NCBI GenBank assembly: GCA_019916065.1
Contig: CM034238.1
Coordinates: forward strand, 30,057,246 to 30,121,245
DNA: 64,000 nucleotides
Reading direction: 5' to 3'
DNA from: Vitellaria paradoxa
Taxonomy: Eukaryota; Streptophyta; Magnoliopsida; Ericales; Sapotaceae
Shown: positions 38,400-50,500 of the stretch, piece by piece
Position numbering within the stretch: the stretch's first letter is position 1
Layout: each line of letters starts with the position of its first letter
Made by a program: the position numbers and the translations under genes
The notes under the pieces: generated by a model
Databases searched by the model: none
What the model was told of the DNA's origin: nothing
Seen by the model: only the letters and a program-made list of their open reading frames with translations

Positions 38400-39516
38400 C
38401 ACGTCTGGCTGAGCTACTGGCAAATGAGAGGACGTCTGAGGTGAGAAGAGATAAGAAATTCTTCTTTATCATCGAACATGACGATCACGAATACACACTC
38501 ACGTGGGGCATGGACATTCCATGCCAGTGCATCACACGAGTAGAGACATCCTCCTTGGCTAGATGCCGTGACCAAGACCTGCTCCAAAACCTCCGTGCAG
38601 AGATGGACGCGTGAAAGGTATCGCTTCAGGCTGAGATGATGGCGGAGATAAAGAGGTGCTTTTCTCAGAGCCAAAGCCATCCTTCCCCTCCTTTTAGAAA
38701 TATTAATTTTCATATTTATAGCTAATTAAAATTATATAAATTTATTTATTTATGTTTTGTTATCACATTCTCATGTGCTTATTGTTTCATTGTAGGACTC
38801 AGATGATGGCAACTGGTCCTTCTGGACTGGATTAGGGTGATTCTAACCGACATATTTTGTGTTTCTATATTTTGTTTCTTGTAATTTGTAAATTAATTGT
38901 TTGTTTTTTCTTTTGTTTACGTTTGTATATAACAAATTTTGTAACTAAATTCCGTACTGTTTTTGTATATGTAAATTAACATTTTCATTTTATTTTATTT
39001 AAAAAAAATCTATTACATATGCAATTTAAATTATAGCCAAAAAAATTAATTTAGAAATAAACATTTAAAAATAAATAATATAAATAATAAATGAATTAAA
39101 AAATTAATAAAAAATAATTAAATTAATTAAAAACATAATAAATTTTTTTAAAAAAATTAAATAGCTTATTACGATTGCCATGTGTTGTCACTAATGAAAA
39201 ATGATATTAAATGTATAAAAAATAAAAAAAATTAATAAAAAATTAATTACCTTTTGTGACCATTAGTTGCGATCACTAATATGGACTAAGCGATCACTAA
39301 TTTGTTCCCGACACATGGTGGAGACTAGCGCCAAATTCATGAGAAAGCATTAGCGACTACTTATTTCATATTGGTAGTCACAAAAGGTCTCTACTAAACT
39401 CACTTGGGTTGCTAATAATTTTTAGTGATTGTACAATTGTGACCCATGTCCAGTAGTTGCCAAATTGTCACTAAAACTTATTAGAGCGGTTTCTAAAACC
39501 CTAACTTCTAGTAGTG
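38400..39516 (+). mobile_element. Terminal fragment of a CACTA (En/Spm-like) DNA transposon
   Basis: The right end reads …cttctagtagtg (to 39516), the complement of a typical CACTACTAGAAG terminus. Subterminal motifs repeat inside it: gcgatcactaat (39270-39305), agcgactact and ggtagtcacaaaagg (39350-39390), and ttagtgattgtacaattgtgac (39422-39443). At 38400-38690 an open but broken frame encodes a charged, helix-rich stretch (LAELLANERTSEVRR; LRAEMDA then stop; LQAEMMAEIKR) like the coiled-coil tail of CACTA-associated proteins. The left part is lost where element C inserted. The family is firm from the terminus; the protein assignment is weaker. Confidence 0.65.
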
Positions 39517-40866
39517 CCACTCCGATGATATGTTCGACCAGCTGGGACGGTGTTGCTGATGTGGTCGGACAACTATCTGGTCGGCAAAGGCACTTTGGAC
39601 TTCTTGTTTTCTCGAGCAAGTCCTAGAATAATGCTACTGGTGAGGCATTGTTTAGCTAAATGCTCCTCTAATGGTCAAGTTAGATAGTTTATAAAAATGA
39701 GGAAGGGTTAAAAATGATTTTGGCAAAGTTTTAGTATGGTGAATAGTGCATGCCATCCTTATTCGATCTTCATGTATTTAGAGGTTCCTAGGCATGTGTG
39801 GTCCTTCCTTTAAGGACGATCCTACTCGAGTATCATGGGTAGTAGAGCAGCCAAAATCAAGGTTATAACATATCATAGAGCAAATTGGGGCAGCACTATA
39901 ATGCGTAATGGGAGTAGGATACTACCTGTCTCTTTATTAGGCGTGGTAGGGACAGATGGTAGCTTAGATAGCTGCCAAGTGCCCCCTTCTAGATGTGAGC
40001 AATGTGTCTGAGCACCCCATGTAATCGCCATGATTGTTCAGTTTTCAGAAACTCAAGGTCTCTCATTTCTTTCTATTTATGCTTTGGTGCTTTGTTTTTC
40101 TTTATTTCTTTTTTTATTAGTTCTTATATTCTATTAAAAATTTATAAACATATTATGTTTGATTCGTTTGACTCTCGAGTTTGGTTCATTTCTCTATCAG
40201 TTGAGACTTGGCAATACATGAGTTAATATTAATAAAAAAAAAGTCTAAATCTCTAATCCAATTTGTAGTTTATAGAATCCAAACCTAGCACGGGATTAGT
40301 AGATGAGTGAAAATAGAATTGTCAACTATTGATGGTTAAAAATTTAGGGATTACTTAGATTATTCTGATTCATAGTGGATTATTCTGATTTGTAATGGAT
40401 TATCAATTTGAAATAGTGTAGAATTTGCTTAAAAATGTAAGGCAGAGTGTGTTTATATTTTATACTTTTTTGATGAAAACTTATTCATGGCTTTCACATC
40501 CTTTTGTGCAAATACTAAATTTGATTTCACAAGTTATTTATTTGTCTATTTGTTTAATTAAAAAAATAAGTTGGAAAAAAACTAAATAAACTGCATATAA
40601 CTGGATTGGTTTTGTTGTCTTTGGCAAGCTTTGGTGGTTACAGAAGTACTTTAGGTAGTATTTTATGCAAAGTAATTTTTGAATTTTGAGTTCTTAGCTA
40701 GCTAGAGTTTTGTCTTGCTAGATTTCCGTAGTCGATAGAATTTGTTTTCAGTAGTGTGGCAACAATTTGTGATGACGTGTCTTATATTTAGATTCATAAT
40801 TGGGACTGATACTTAGATGACATCTAATGGCTATGAAATAACTGATATAACAGGAGGGTTGTACAT
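39517..40866. other. Unassigned sequence between the CACTA end and element D
   Basis: Nothing convincing is seen. 39521-40010 is less AT-rich and has short frames on both strands, without recognisable protein. 40080-40870 is AT-rich, possibly intron or intergenic sequence continuing at 58170 beyond element D. Confidence 0.4.
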
Positions 40867-41143
40867 GTTTGTGATTGCACTTGAAAAGTGCTATTACAAA
40901 CTCCACTTTTGTATTACTTTTAATACATTTAAGTAGTTTATTTTAAAGATTTATTATTATTTTGTTATTTACAGTGTTTAATTTCTTAATTGTAGGGAAA
41001 AAGGTGAAAGACTTGAAGATGATAGTGACTTTAGTGACCTAGATGATGAGGGGAATGATGTGGTTCCAACCCTTCCTAGAATGGGCCAGACTACCCCAAG
41101 GAACCAGCAGCAAACGAGGAGTAGAACATGAGAAAGAGAGTTT

Positions 41144-41181
41144 CTGTGGTTCGGACCCTCTGCCAAACGGTCTGGACCACA
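41144..41181 (+). promoter_or_regulatory. GC-rich inverted-repeat cassette in the 5' LTR promoter
   Basis: ctgtggttcggaccc is followed 10 bp later by ggtctggaccaca. The outer arms (tgtggt/accaca) are inverted repeats around two palindrome-like ggtc-ggacc cores. The equivalent in the 3' LTR is 56787-56823. A role as a promoter element is inferred from its place just above the TATA box. Confidence 0.6.
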
Positions 41182-41236
41182 ATGCACTAAAGGCCAGTTT
41201 TTTAACTTCGGGTTTTAGGGTTTCCTGCAATTTTTC

Positions 41237-41243
41237 TATATAA
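41237..41243 (+). promoter_or_regulatory. TATA box of element D LTR
   Basis: TATATAA is preceded by a T-rich run. The same element is at 56880-56886 in the 3' LTR. Genomic RNA is expected to start about 25-35 bp downstream. Confidence 0.6.
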
Positions 41244-42520
41244 GGCTATATATGGCTGACCCTAGAGATAGAATATACATTCTTTTACATACCTTAGAGA
41301 GTTTAGAGAGGTTTTCTTTTGTTTGTGGATGTTTTTACGTATTTTCGAAGCCGTTGTTATGTTCATTTCAGTCGTGATTGTTTAGATTTCCTTTTCGCAG
41401 CTTCTTTTAGAGTACGTTATATTTCGTTCTTTCGATTAATAATATGATTTGTGTTCTTTATTCAATGGATCAATTTAATACATGTTCAATGATTGTTTTT
41501 GTTTTACTTAATATCATGTTAGCGTAAAAACCCTAGTTCTTGATTCAACGAATCCAGGAAGAGTGGTTTACTATTAATTATTGGATGTGCGTAGATCTTT
41601 CGTAGGGTTTGTAAAAACCATACGAAAAAATCTACCACTTTCGAATCTATTTTAATTTGTTTCAAAAGCTTTCAAAAATAAGAATCTTTGACTATATCCA
41701 CTGTAATCACTGGTAGAGGTTTTCGATTAAAACCGTTAAATATTTTTTAGCAAATTAAGAATAGATTTCGAATCCAAATCTGATTGGGACTGTTTGAAAA
41801 ACCTTCGAAAACAAAAGTTTTTGACTAAATTCTCTGTAATCACTGGTAAAAGCTTTTGATTTAAACTTTCTAAATAATTTTTGAACAACCCTAATTCAGA
41901 TTTGAACCCAAGTGTTTTCTCAGAAAATCTTTCCGGTTTTATTATCCTAAACAAGATTTTAAAACTGAGTATTGAGGATTTTGTGAACTTTAACGAAGAC
42001 ATCCTTCCGATCCATAAATCCTTTTCACGTGAGCTATAGATTGTAGTTATAATGCATCCTATAGTGAACTAGTAAACTACTCGGAATTGCAAGTTAGATC
42101 AAGAACTTATTAAATATTATCGTTGTCAATTGAATCTCTTTCATTTGAGTTAATTGAATTGTTTACATTGGCGTTTTAGGTTAGATTATTTTCGTGCAAT
42201 TAGAAATTAGAGAAAATCGATTTAGTTATTATTTAATCCTTTCAAATTTCAAATCAAAATTTTATTTGTTGAATTTCTGTTATTAGATTATTAACTTATT
42301 TTTATTTTGAATTCTTACACTTGCAAAACCTTAGAAATTAGTTTTAATTAACCTTCAAACTTAGTTTACATTCAAATTTAGGATTCCCATTATACCCTAG
42401 AAACTAAATAACATAGGCTTCCTGTGAATTCAACCTCAGACTCACCGAGTTAAAACTACACCACACACCCTTGCACTTGGGGGTTAGTTTAGATGCACTA
42501 TTTAGAAGCGGTCAAGTTTT

Positions 42521-42537
42521 TGGCGCCGTTACCGGGG
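42521..42537 (+). promoter_or_regulatory. Primer-binding site of element D (tRNA-Asp)
   Basis: TGGCGCCGTTACCGGGG matches the complement of the plant tRNA-Asp(GUC) 3' end with one G-to-A type mismatch. It lies six bases after the LTR end. Confidence 0.9.
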
Positions 42538-42670
42538 AGCCAAAATTTAGTTTTTAGGTTATTTTTATTTTTTTTAAGTTAATTTCTTTTTCATAGTTAA
42601 TTTCTGCTTCCAAAAAATAAAAAAAATCAAAATTCAAAATTTTCAAACCTTTTCAATCCAAATTAGCATT

Positions 42671-42710
42671 CCATGGTCCCGACCGTCAGCCCTCTGGTCC
42701 GAACCACAGT
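42671..42710 (+). promoter_or_regulatory. Second copy of the GC cassette, in the gag leader
   Basis: catggtcccgacc…ggtccgaaccacagt repeats the promoter cassette 28 bp before the gag start codon. It is not part of the LTR, so its repetition inside the element is unexpected. Confidence 0.65.
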
Positions 42711-44108
42711 GAATCTTTCTAGTTATTTTTCTGAGCTTATGAACAGTTGGATTCGAGGGGAAGACGGTAGATTATGACGCCTTGAACCTTTTGCTTTTCC
42801 ATTAGAATTTGAACCTCCTTTAGAGGAAATTCAAAACCCTAGACTTCCTACTCCACCTTTAGAAATGGCTAAAGAACAAGCTGGTGCTGCTAGGCGTTCC
42901 ATGAGAGATATCTTGCAGCAAGATAAGCATACTCCTGAGTCTTGCATAGTATGACCAGAAAATCAAAGAGCTTTCAACTTTAAACTCGGGATGATTCAAC
43001 TGTTGCCTACTTTCCATGGTATGGATTCTGAAAATCCATACGATCATTTAACTCGATTTGGGAACATTTATGTCACTATCAAAGACCAGGGATGTCCCAT
43101 AGAATTAGTGTTTCTTAAGCTTTTCCCATTTTCTCTTCAAGATAAGGCTGCAAGATGGTTTGAATTTCTATCATCTAATTCCATTCGCACATGGGATGAC
43201 ATGCAAGCCAAATTTCTCAGGAAATTCTTTCCTCCTAACAGAACTGATGCTATACAGCATCAAATACTGAACTTTGCTCCACAAGATAGTGAAACTTTCT
43301 ATCAAAGTTAGGAGAGGTTTAAAACTCTCCTGCATTCTTGCCCACACCATGGATTTGAAGTTTGGCATCTGACTAGTATCTTTTATGTTTCACTAACGCC
43401 ACAACTAAAACAATTTATGGAAATAATGTGCAATGGGCAGTTTTGTGACAAAACACTTGAAGAAGCTTTTGAGTATTTTGAATTTTTGGCTGAAAATGCA
43501 CAAACTTAGGATATCACTGGATCCCAAAGTACTCAAATAACAAGTGTTACTTGATTACACTTGAAAAGTGCAATTACAAACTCTACATTTTGATACAGTT
43601 TGATGCATTTAAGTAGTTAATCTTGAAGTTTTATCATTATTTTATTACTTATAGCTTTTATTTTCTTAATTACAGGGAAAATGACAAAATAATTGAGATT
43701 AGCAGTGATGAAAGTGGCTGCTGCGGAGAAAAAAAATGGTCTGAAGTTCAAGATGATTGAAGTGGTGTGAGCGGAAGTTCCAGCTTGACACCCTGTCAAT
43801 ATTTTGACCATATCTTTTCACTCACAATTCGGATTGACCTGATTTTTTTTTTTGTTGGAAAGATGACTCAAAGGGCTACAAATTTCATGTTTTAGCCAAA
43901 GCCTGAATCCATCATCTTCAAGGTCAAAATCGCATTGGAAGTCAAGGACAGAAAGCTATCAAAAGAAAAAACACAAAAAGTGAAACTTACGCACTATTGT
44001 CTGGACACCCCATTTAGGTGTCCGGACAACTGGGACACGCGAGATGATTATTTTATTTCATTTTTAGGGTTTTTCAGCATTGTATATAAACACCTCATTA
44101 GCAGCCAT

Positions 44109-45657
44109 TGATTACACTTAAAAGGTGTAATTACAAACTCCCTATTCTTACATTTATTATTGCATTTGGATAAGTAAAGTTGAAGTTTTAGTGTTATCTT
44201 GTCATTTACGCTTCCATCTTTCTAATTGCAGGGAAAATGGCGAAGAGATTGAAGTTTATAGCCATGGAAACAGCCTAGAGGATAAAGAAAAAGTCATGCT
44301 TCAAACCTTGCCTTGGATGAGCAAAACTAGCCTAAAGACCCTTCATGAAGAAGGAAAAGAAGCAACACAAAAGACATTTGGTGGTCGGGACCCCCCATCC
44401 AGATGGTCGGGACCACAGTAAGTTAAAAATGAGAAAAGACCATTCTGTGGTCCCAACCCCCTCTCTAGGCGGTCGGGACCATCGTGTATCCAAAAACCCA
44501 GTTTTGAAGCATGCCTTTTAGGGTTTACTTGCAAATATATAAAGGACCTAATGCACGGCCGCAAAGGAAAAACTCTTTTTACATTATTTTTGAGATACTT
44601 GGAGAGATTAGATTAGTTTTAGATTAATTTGGAGGGTGTTTTTACGTGATTGAAGATTGTTAATGGAGACGTTTGGAGCACTTTTCTTCCTTATTACTGT
44701 GATTTTGAATGGTTTTCTTTCCAAACGATTTCAGCTGTAAGTTCTATTTCGTTATGTTCTTTAATAACATGTTTTGTTTATTTCAAAGAATAGATCGATT
44801 GTTTGAGTGCTTGTTTATTGTTTTCATTTTGTTTAAAATGGTTATAGCATAAACCCTAGTTCATGATTCAACGGATCAAGAAAGGGTAGTTCACGAAAAC
44901 ACCTTGGGATGTTCGTAATCCCTTCGCATAGGTTGTGAAACTTCGTTCGAAGGGATCTACTCGATTTAAACTTATTTTAACTTGTTTCGAAGACATTCGA
45001 AACCAAAAATTCTTAACCATATTCATTTGAAATCACTGGTATGAGTTTTTGAATATAAACGTTTAAACACTTTCAAACAAGATTAAAAATAAGATTTGAA
45101 TTCACATCTAGTTTTGTTTAATTGAAAAACTTTCGAAAACAAAGGTCTTTAACCATATTCGTTTGAAATCACTAGTACTAACCTTTGATTTAAACATTCT
45201 TAATACTTTTTGAATTAAACCCTAATCTAGAGTTGAATCTAAACATCCCAAGGCAAAGTAGTGAACTACCCAAACTTGAAGTTGAATCAAGAACCTCATT
45301 GCTATTAAGTTTGCAATCTAATTTAATTTGGTTATAATTAATTCATTTTGAAGTTTAGAATAGTATTCTTAAATTTAGATGAACTTCTAAAAGTTTTAAA
45401 TAATTCATTTAAAACCTTGAATTCTTAAATTTAGCCAGTTTATTTGTTTCAAATTGAGCTTTAACTTTGCCAAACCTTAGGATTTAGTTAAACTGAATTC
45501 CATAGCTTGCTTAAAACTAAATTTTGACCTTCCTTAATAACCTAGAAATTGAATTACATAGGCTCCCTGTGATTCGACCTCAAACTCACCGAGTTAAAAC
45601 TATGACTGCCCTCTTGCACTTGAGAGCTAGAACCCAAACACTTTTTAGGGTCGGTCA
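44109..45657 (+). mobile_element. Solo LTR L nested in LTR K (1,549 bp)
   Basis: It begins TGATTACACTTAAAAGG and ends GGGTCGGTCA. The flanking duplication is GCCAT (44104-44108) versus GCCGT (45658-45662), one transition apart at a CpG. Removing it rejoins K's sequence attagcagcc-gtctaggg. It carries two tandem GC cassettes at 44380-44486. Confidence 0.9.
44380..44486 (+). promoter_or_regulatory. Double GC cassette of LTR L
   Basis: ggtggtcgggacc…ggtcgggaccacagtaagtt is followed by ctgtggtcccaacc…ggcggtcgggacc. The two-cassette arrangement and the joining phrase accacagtaagtt also occur in the env leader of element D (51797-51907), but not in D's own LTR. Confidence 0.55.
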
Positions 45658-47527
45658 GCCGTCTAGGGTATCTTTTCGCTAAGCATTCTTGAGACTTTTC
45701 TAGGGTTTTAGTTATTTTCTTTTAATTAGTTTGGAGATGTTTTTCAAGTTTTGCACAGCATTGTTCAGAGTTTTCTCAACTTCGGTGATTGTTTGGCATT
45801 CGTTTCGTTCTTTGAAGTACGGTACATTATTTGTTTAACTTAATAAAACTTTTCCATAATTTATTAGCATTTGATCTTTGTGTTTATTGTTCTTGATTCA
45901 TTATTGATGCGTATGGATTTTAATATGAAACTAGCATAAAACCCTAGTTCTTGATTCAACGAATCACGGAAGGATAAGTTACTATGATCTATGGGATGTG
46001 CATAAACCCTTCGCATGGTTTGCGAAAACTCATGCATAGGAGTCTACAACTTTCAAATCTATTTTCGTTTGTTTCAAAAACTTTTGAAAACAAAAACCTT
46101 TGACTATATTCTCTGTAATCACTAGTAAAAGTTTTCGATTAAAATTTGTTCAATATTTTTGGACGAACTAAAAATAGGATTTGAACTCGAATCTGATTTC
46201 GTTTGTTGAAAAGCTTTCGAAAACAAAAGTCTTTGACTAAATTCTCTATAATCACTGGTAAAGATTTTTGATTAAAACTTTCTTAATATTTTTTAGCAAA
46301 CCCTAAATTGGATTTGAACCCAAGTATTTTTCTAGAAAATCTTTCTAGTTTTATCATCCTAAACGAGATTTTAAAACCGAGTATTGGGAACTTTATGAAC
46401 CTTAACGAAAACATCCTTCCAATCCATAGATCCTTTCACGTGAGCTATAGATTGTAGTTACAACACATCCTATAGTGAAGTAGTAAACTACCCAGAATTG
46501 AAAGTTGAATCAAGAATCATTTTAGTTATCTTGAATGCATAATTTTATTGCTTTCATTATTTTAGTTTCGTTTAATTTTGTATCTTGCTTTTCTATTAGT
46601 TAGAATAGAAGTAATTTAATTTCTTGAATTTTAGTTTAGTTTAATTTTTGAAATTTATTTTTATTTGGTTGTTGGTTACTTAATCAATTCTTTTTAAACC
46701 CAAAACCTATTTTTTTTCTTATCCTGTCTTTTAAAACGAAACAGTAGGTAAAAGAATTTAGAAAACCCTAGTGTTCAATCTCATAGTTCCTTGTGAATTC
46801 GACCTCGGACTTACTGAGTTAAAACTACACCGCATACCCTTGCACTTGGGGGTCACTATTTAGAAGCTGTCATTACTCCTTCTAGAGGTATGCACCAATT
46901 AAGTGAAGCTGATGAACTTAGGGCAAAATTAGCAACACTCACTAGAGAAATAGAAACATTGAAAATCAAAAAGGTCTCACAACCTATAAGAGAACTAGTG
47001 GCAAACGTCTATTGCGTAGTGTGTGATAGTTAAACTCATAGAATAGATGATTGCCCTATATGCCTTTTTGTAGAGAGGTTGTGCAAGGTCAACCAACTAG
47101 CGAACTCTCAGTCCATGCTATAAATCAAAGCCGCCAATCATATAGAGGACAAGCTTTAGGAGGAAATCCTTATTCTAAAACTTATAATCCAGTAGTGAGC
47201 AACCATCCAAATTTTAGTTGGAGAAATGAGGGAGCTCACATTCCACAACCATATCATGCACCTCAACCTCTAGTTCCTCAAGTCCCAATGCCTAATCCGA
47301 GATTGTCTCAGAATGTGGGACCAACACATGCTCCCTACATTCCTTCAAACAAGAGATCCACAAAAGAAACACTTCAACAATTCATGAATAATCAACATTC
47401 ACTTTGGGCCCAAAATAATAGAAATTCGGATGACATTAAGAGCCAATTGACTCTTTCAACTCAAACATTAGCTACACAACCAAAGGGTCAATTTCTAGCT
47501 CAACCTCATCCAAACCCAGTATTCTAA

Positions 47528-50500
47528 GCTAAACAGGTTGAAGGATCTTCTAATGTTTCTGGGAATGTAGAGCAAGTTCAAAATATCACAACACTTATGA
47601 GTGGAAGAATTGTAGATAAAACCATCCCTCCTAGGAAGGATGAAATGAGTGAAGAGTTGAAACCTAAGTGTGTGGTAAGTGAGAGTAAGAGAGAGGGAAA
47701 AGAACCAATCATAGTTGAGGAGTCTATCACTGAAGATAAAATGGAAAAGGAAGAGAAAAATGAGGAGGAACCCATGATAGTGCCCAAGGAATATGTTCCC
47801 AAAGCACCTTTTCCTCAAAGATTTCTGAAAGCTAGGAAAGAAGCCCAAGCAGCCGAATTGCTAGAGGTATTCAAACAAATGAAAATTAATTTACCTCTTC
47901 TTGACGCAATTAAGCAAATCCCTTCTTATACTAAATTTCTTAACGAATTGTGTACCGTAAAAAGGGGGTTAAATGTGTAAGAGAATGCGTTCTTAACTGA
48001 GCAAGCAAGTGCCATAGTACAATGTCGTACACCCCCTAAATATAAAGACCCTGGAAGCCCTACTATATCTTGTTATATAAGGAGATATTATATTAGTAGA
48101 GCACTGCTTGACTTAGGAGCAAGTGTGAATTTGCTCCCATATTCAGTATACGAACAATTGGGCTTAGGTGAAATAAAACCTACCTGTGTGACTTTACAAC
48201 TTGCAGATAGATCAATTAAAGTCCCACGAGGTATAGTTGAAGATGTCCTGGTGCAAGTGGAAGATTTTTATTTCCCAGTAGATTTCATAATCCTAGACAC
48301 TCAACCACTTACTAGTTTATCTACGCCTAATCAGACATTGGTGATTTTAGGATGACCATTCCTAGCAACATCGAATGCTTTAATTAACTGTAGGAATGGA
48401 TCCATGAAAATGTCATTTGGTAGCATTGAGTTTGAAACAAATATTTTTCATGTTACCAAACAACAAAGAGAAATGCCTGATGTACAAGAGGTAGACATAG
48501 TAGAGGCTCTAGTCCAAGATTACGTAGATCGTGAATTTGTGGAGGATCCTTCAGAGAAAGCTATTCGCTTTAGTGAGAAGAATTTGAATTCCATGATATC
48601 AAACCAAGAGCTAGGAGTAGTAGTTAATTGGTTGGAATTGTGCCCAATCATGTCAATAGGCAAGTGGACACCAACCTTTGAAAATCTGGGACCTCTTTTA
48701 AATAAAGCAGAGTCCTCAGAAGTAAAAGCTCCTAAACCTGATAGAAAACCTTTACCCTATAATCTGAAATATACTTTTCCAGGTGAGGGGGAGACATATC
48801 CTATAGTCATTTCTTATGAACTAACTGTCCATCAAGAACAAACATTAGTTGGACTTTTGAAAAGTCATAAGAAAGCTCTAGGATGGTCAGTGGCTCACCT
48901 GACTTCTATAAGTCCTCTCCTTTGCACACATCGTATATATCTAGAAGAGGATGCCAAACTAGTTCATCAGATGCAACGACGACTCAATCCGAATATGAAA
49001 GAAGTAGTTAGAGCTAGGGTATTAAAACTACTAGATGTAGGGATAATTTATCCTATCTCTGATTCTAAGTGGGTGAGTCCTACACAGGTAGTCCCTAAGA
49101 AATCAGGGATTACAGTAATTCGGAATGAGAATAATGAGTTAGTACCAACTCGAATTCAAATTGGTTGGCGAGTGTGCATCGATTATAGAAAGCTCAATGC
49201 AATCACATGCAAAGATCACTTTCCTCTTCCATTTTTAGACCAAATTCTAGAAAGAGTAGCTGGCCATGCTTATTATTGCTTTTTAGATGGGTACTCAGGG
49301 TATAATCAAATAGAGATAACATTAGAGGACCAAGCCAAAACCACTTTTACCTGTCCTTTTGGTACCTTTGCGTACAAAAGAATGCCCTTTGGCCTGTGTA
49401 ATGCCCCTGCTACCTTTCAACACTGTATGATGAGTATCTTTAGTGAAATGGTAGAAGAAATAGTCGAGGTATTCATAGATGATTTCTCTGTTTATGGAGA
49501 TTCGTTTAAGTAGTGTCTTAAAAACCTTGAGTTAGTTTTGATACGATGTGAGGAAAAGAACTTAGTGTTAAATTGGGAAACGTGCCATTTCATGGTCACC
49601 CAAGGAATTGTATTAGGATACATAGTATCTAAAGAAGGCATTCAAGTAGATCAAGCTAAAGTAGAGCTAATTCAAAAGCTTCCCATTCCTCAAATTGTGA
49701 GGGATATTAGATCATTTTTAGGGCACGCTGGATTTTATAGAGATTCATTCAATCTTTCAATGAAATTTCCAAACCCTTATGTCAATTGCTGATACAAGAC
49801 ACCCCATTCGAATGGACTCCCTAGTGCCAAAAATCCTTCGATACACTTAAGGTTTGTTTAACTTCAACCCCTATTCTTCAACCTTCTGATTGGTCACTTC
49901 CCTTTAAACTTATGTGTGATGCAAGTAATCATGCTATTGGGGCTGTGTTAGGACAAAGAAGAGATAAAAAGGTGCATGTCATTCACTATGCTAGTAAGAC
50001 CTTAAATGATGCACAGAAAAATTATACAACGACTGAAAAAGAATTACTAGCAGTTGTCTTCACCCTTGAGAAATTTTAATCTTATCTCATTGGTTCAACA
50101 GTAATTGTTTTTACTAATCTTTCAGCACTTAAATACCTGTTGACCAAGCAAAAGGCCAAACCATGATTAATCCGATGGATATTACTTCTGCAAGAGTTTG
50201 ACCTTGAAATAAGAGATAAGAAAGGTGTTGAGAATGTTGTAGTGGATCATCTATCATGTTTGCCGGTAGGAGTTTATTCCCATGATGATACTCAAATCAA
50301 TGATAGCTTCCCAGATGAACAATTGTTTTACATAGAAGCAACAGCCTCTAACCCCCATTGGTATGCTGATATTGCTAACTATCTAGTGATAGGATGAATT
50401 CTGAAAGAATAGAACTATAAGGATAGGAAGAAGTTTCTTAGAAATGTACGAGTTTTCTTTTGGGATGATCTGTATTTATTTAAATATTGCCCTAATCAAG

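Larger units (their letters stand above)
40872..42514 (+). mobile_element. 5' LTR of element D (1,643 bp)
   Basis: It runs from TGATTGCACTTGAAAAGTGC to TTAGAAGCGGTCA. A GC inverted-repeat cassette at 41144-41181 lies about 55 bp above a TATA box (TATATAA, 41237-41243). Two 135-bp-type repeat units with ctgtaatcactgg are at 41690-41870. It is nearly the same length as the 3' LTR (1,656 bp), with scattered substitutions. Confidence 0.93.
43552..46872 (+). mobile_element. Solo LTR K inserted in gag of element D
   Basis: It begins TGATTACACTTGAAAAGTGC, ends TAGAAGCTGTCA, and has the perfect duplication TTACT (43547-43551 and 46873-46877). Without the nested L it is about 1,767 bp. A GC cassette (gtctggacaccccatttaggtgtccggac, given here in parts: gtctggacacc at 44000, ggtgtccggac at 44016) lies above TATATAAA (about 44084). 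Confidence 0.93.
42739..47527 (+). pseudogene. gag of element D, interrupted by solo LTR K
   Basis: Gag builds the particle that encloses the RNA. The ATG at 42739 opens a frame that holds to 43551; removing LTR K (43552-46872) and one TTACT restores the same frame at 46878. The Retrotrans_gag domain is at 42985-43400 (IQLLPTFHGMDSENPYDHL; LKLFPFSLQDKAARWFEFL; CPHHGFEVW). A CX2CX4HX4C zinc knuckle at 47013-47054 contains an in-frame TAA. A one-base deletion near 47053 then shifts the frame to that of 47051-47527, a Pro/Gln/Asn-rich linker. Stops are at 42775, 42952, 43309, 43507, 47031 and 47525, all explainable as C-to-T or G-to-A changes. Gag and pol were originally one continuous frame. 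Confidence 0.9.

Noticed and set aside
39422..39626. Two 65-codon frames, one on each strand
   Set aside because: They cross the CACTA terminus at 39516, so they span a transposon border and cannot be one gene.
47495..47848. Minus-strand 117-codon frame over gag-pol of D
   Set aside because: It is the complement of the acidic Lys/Glu linker; the plus strand carries the conserved protein.
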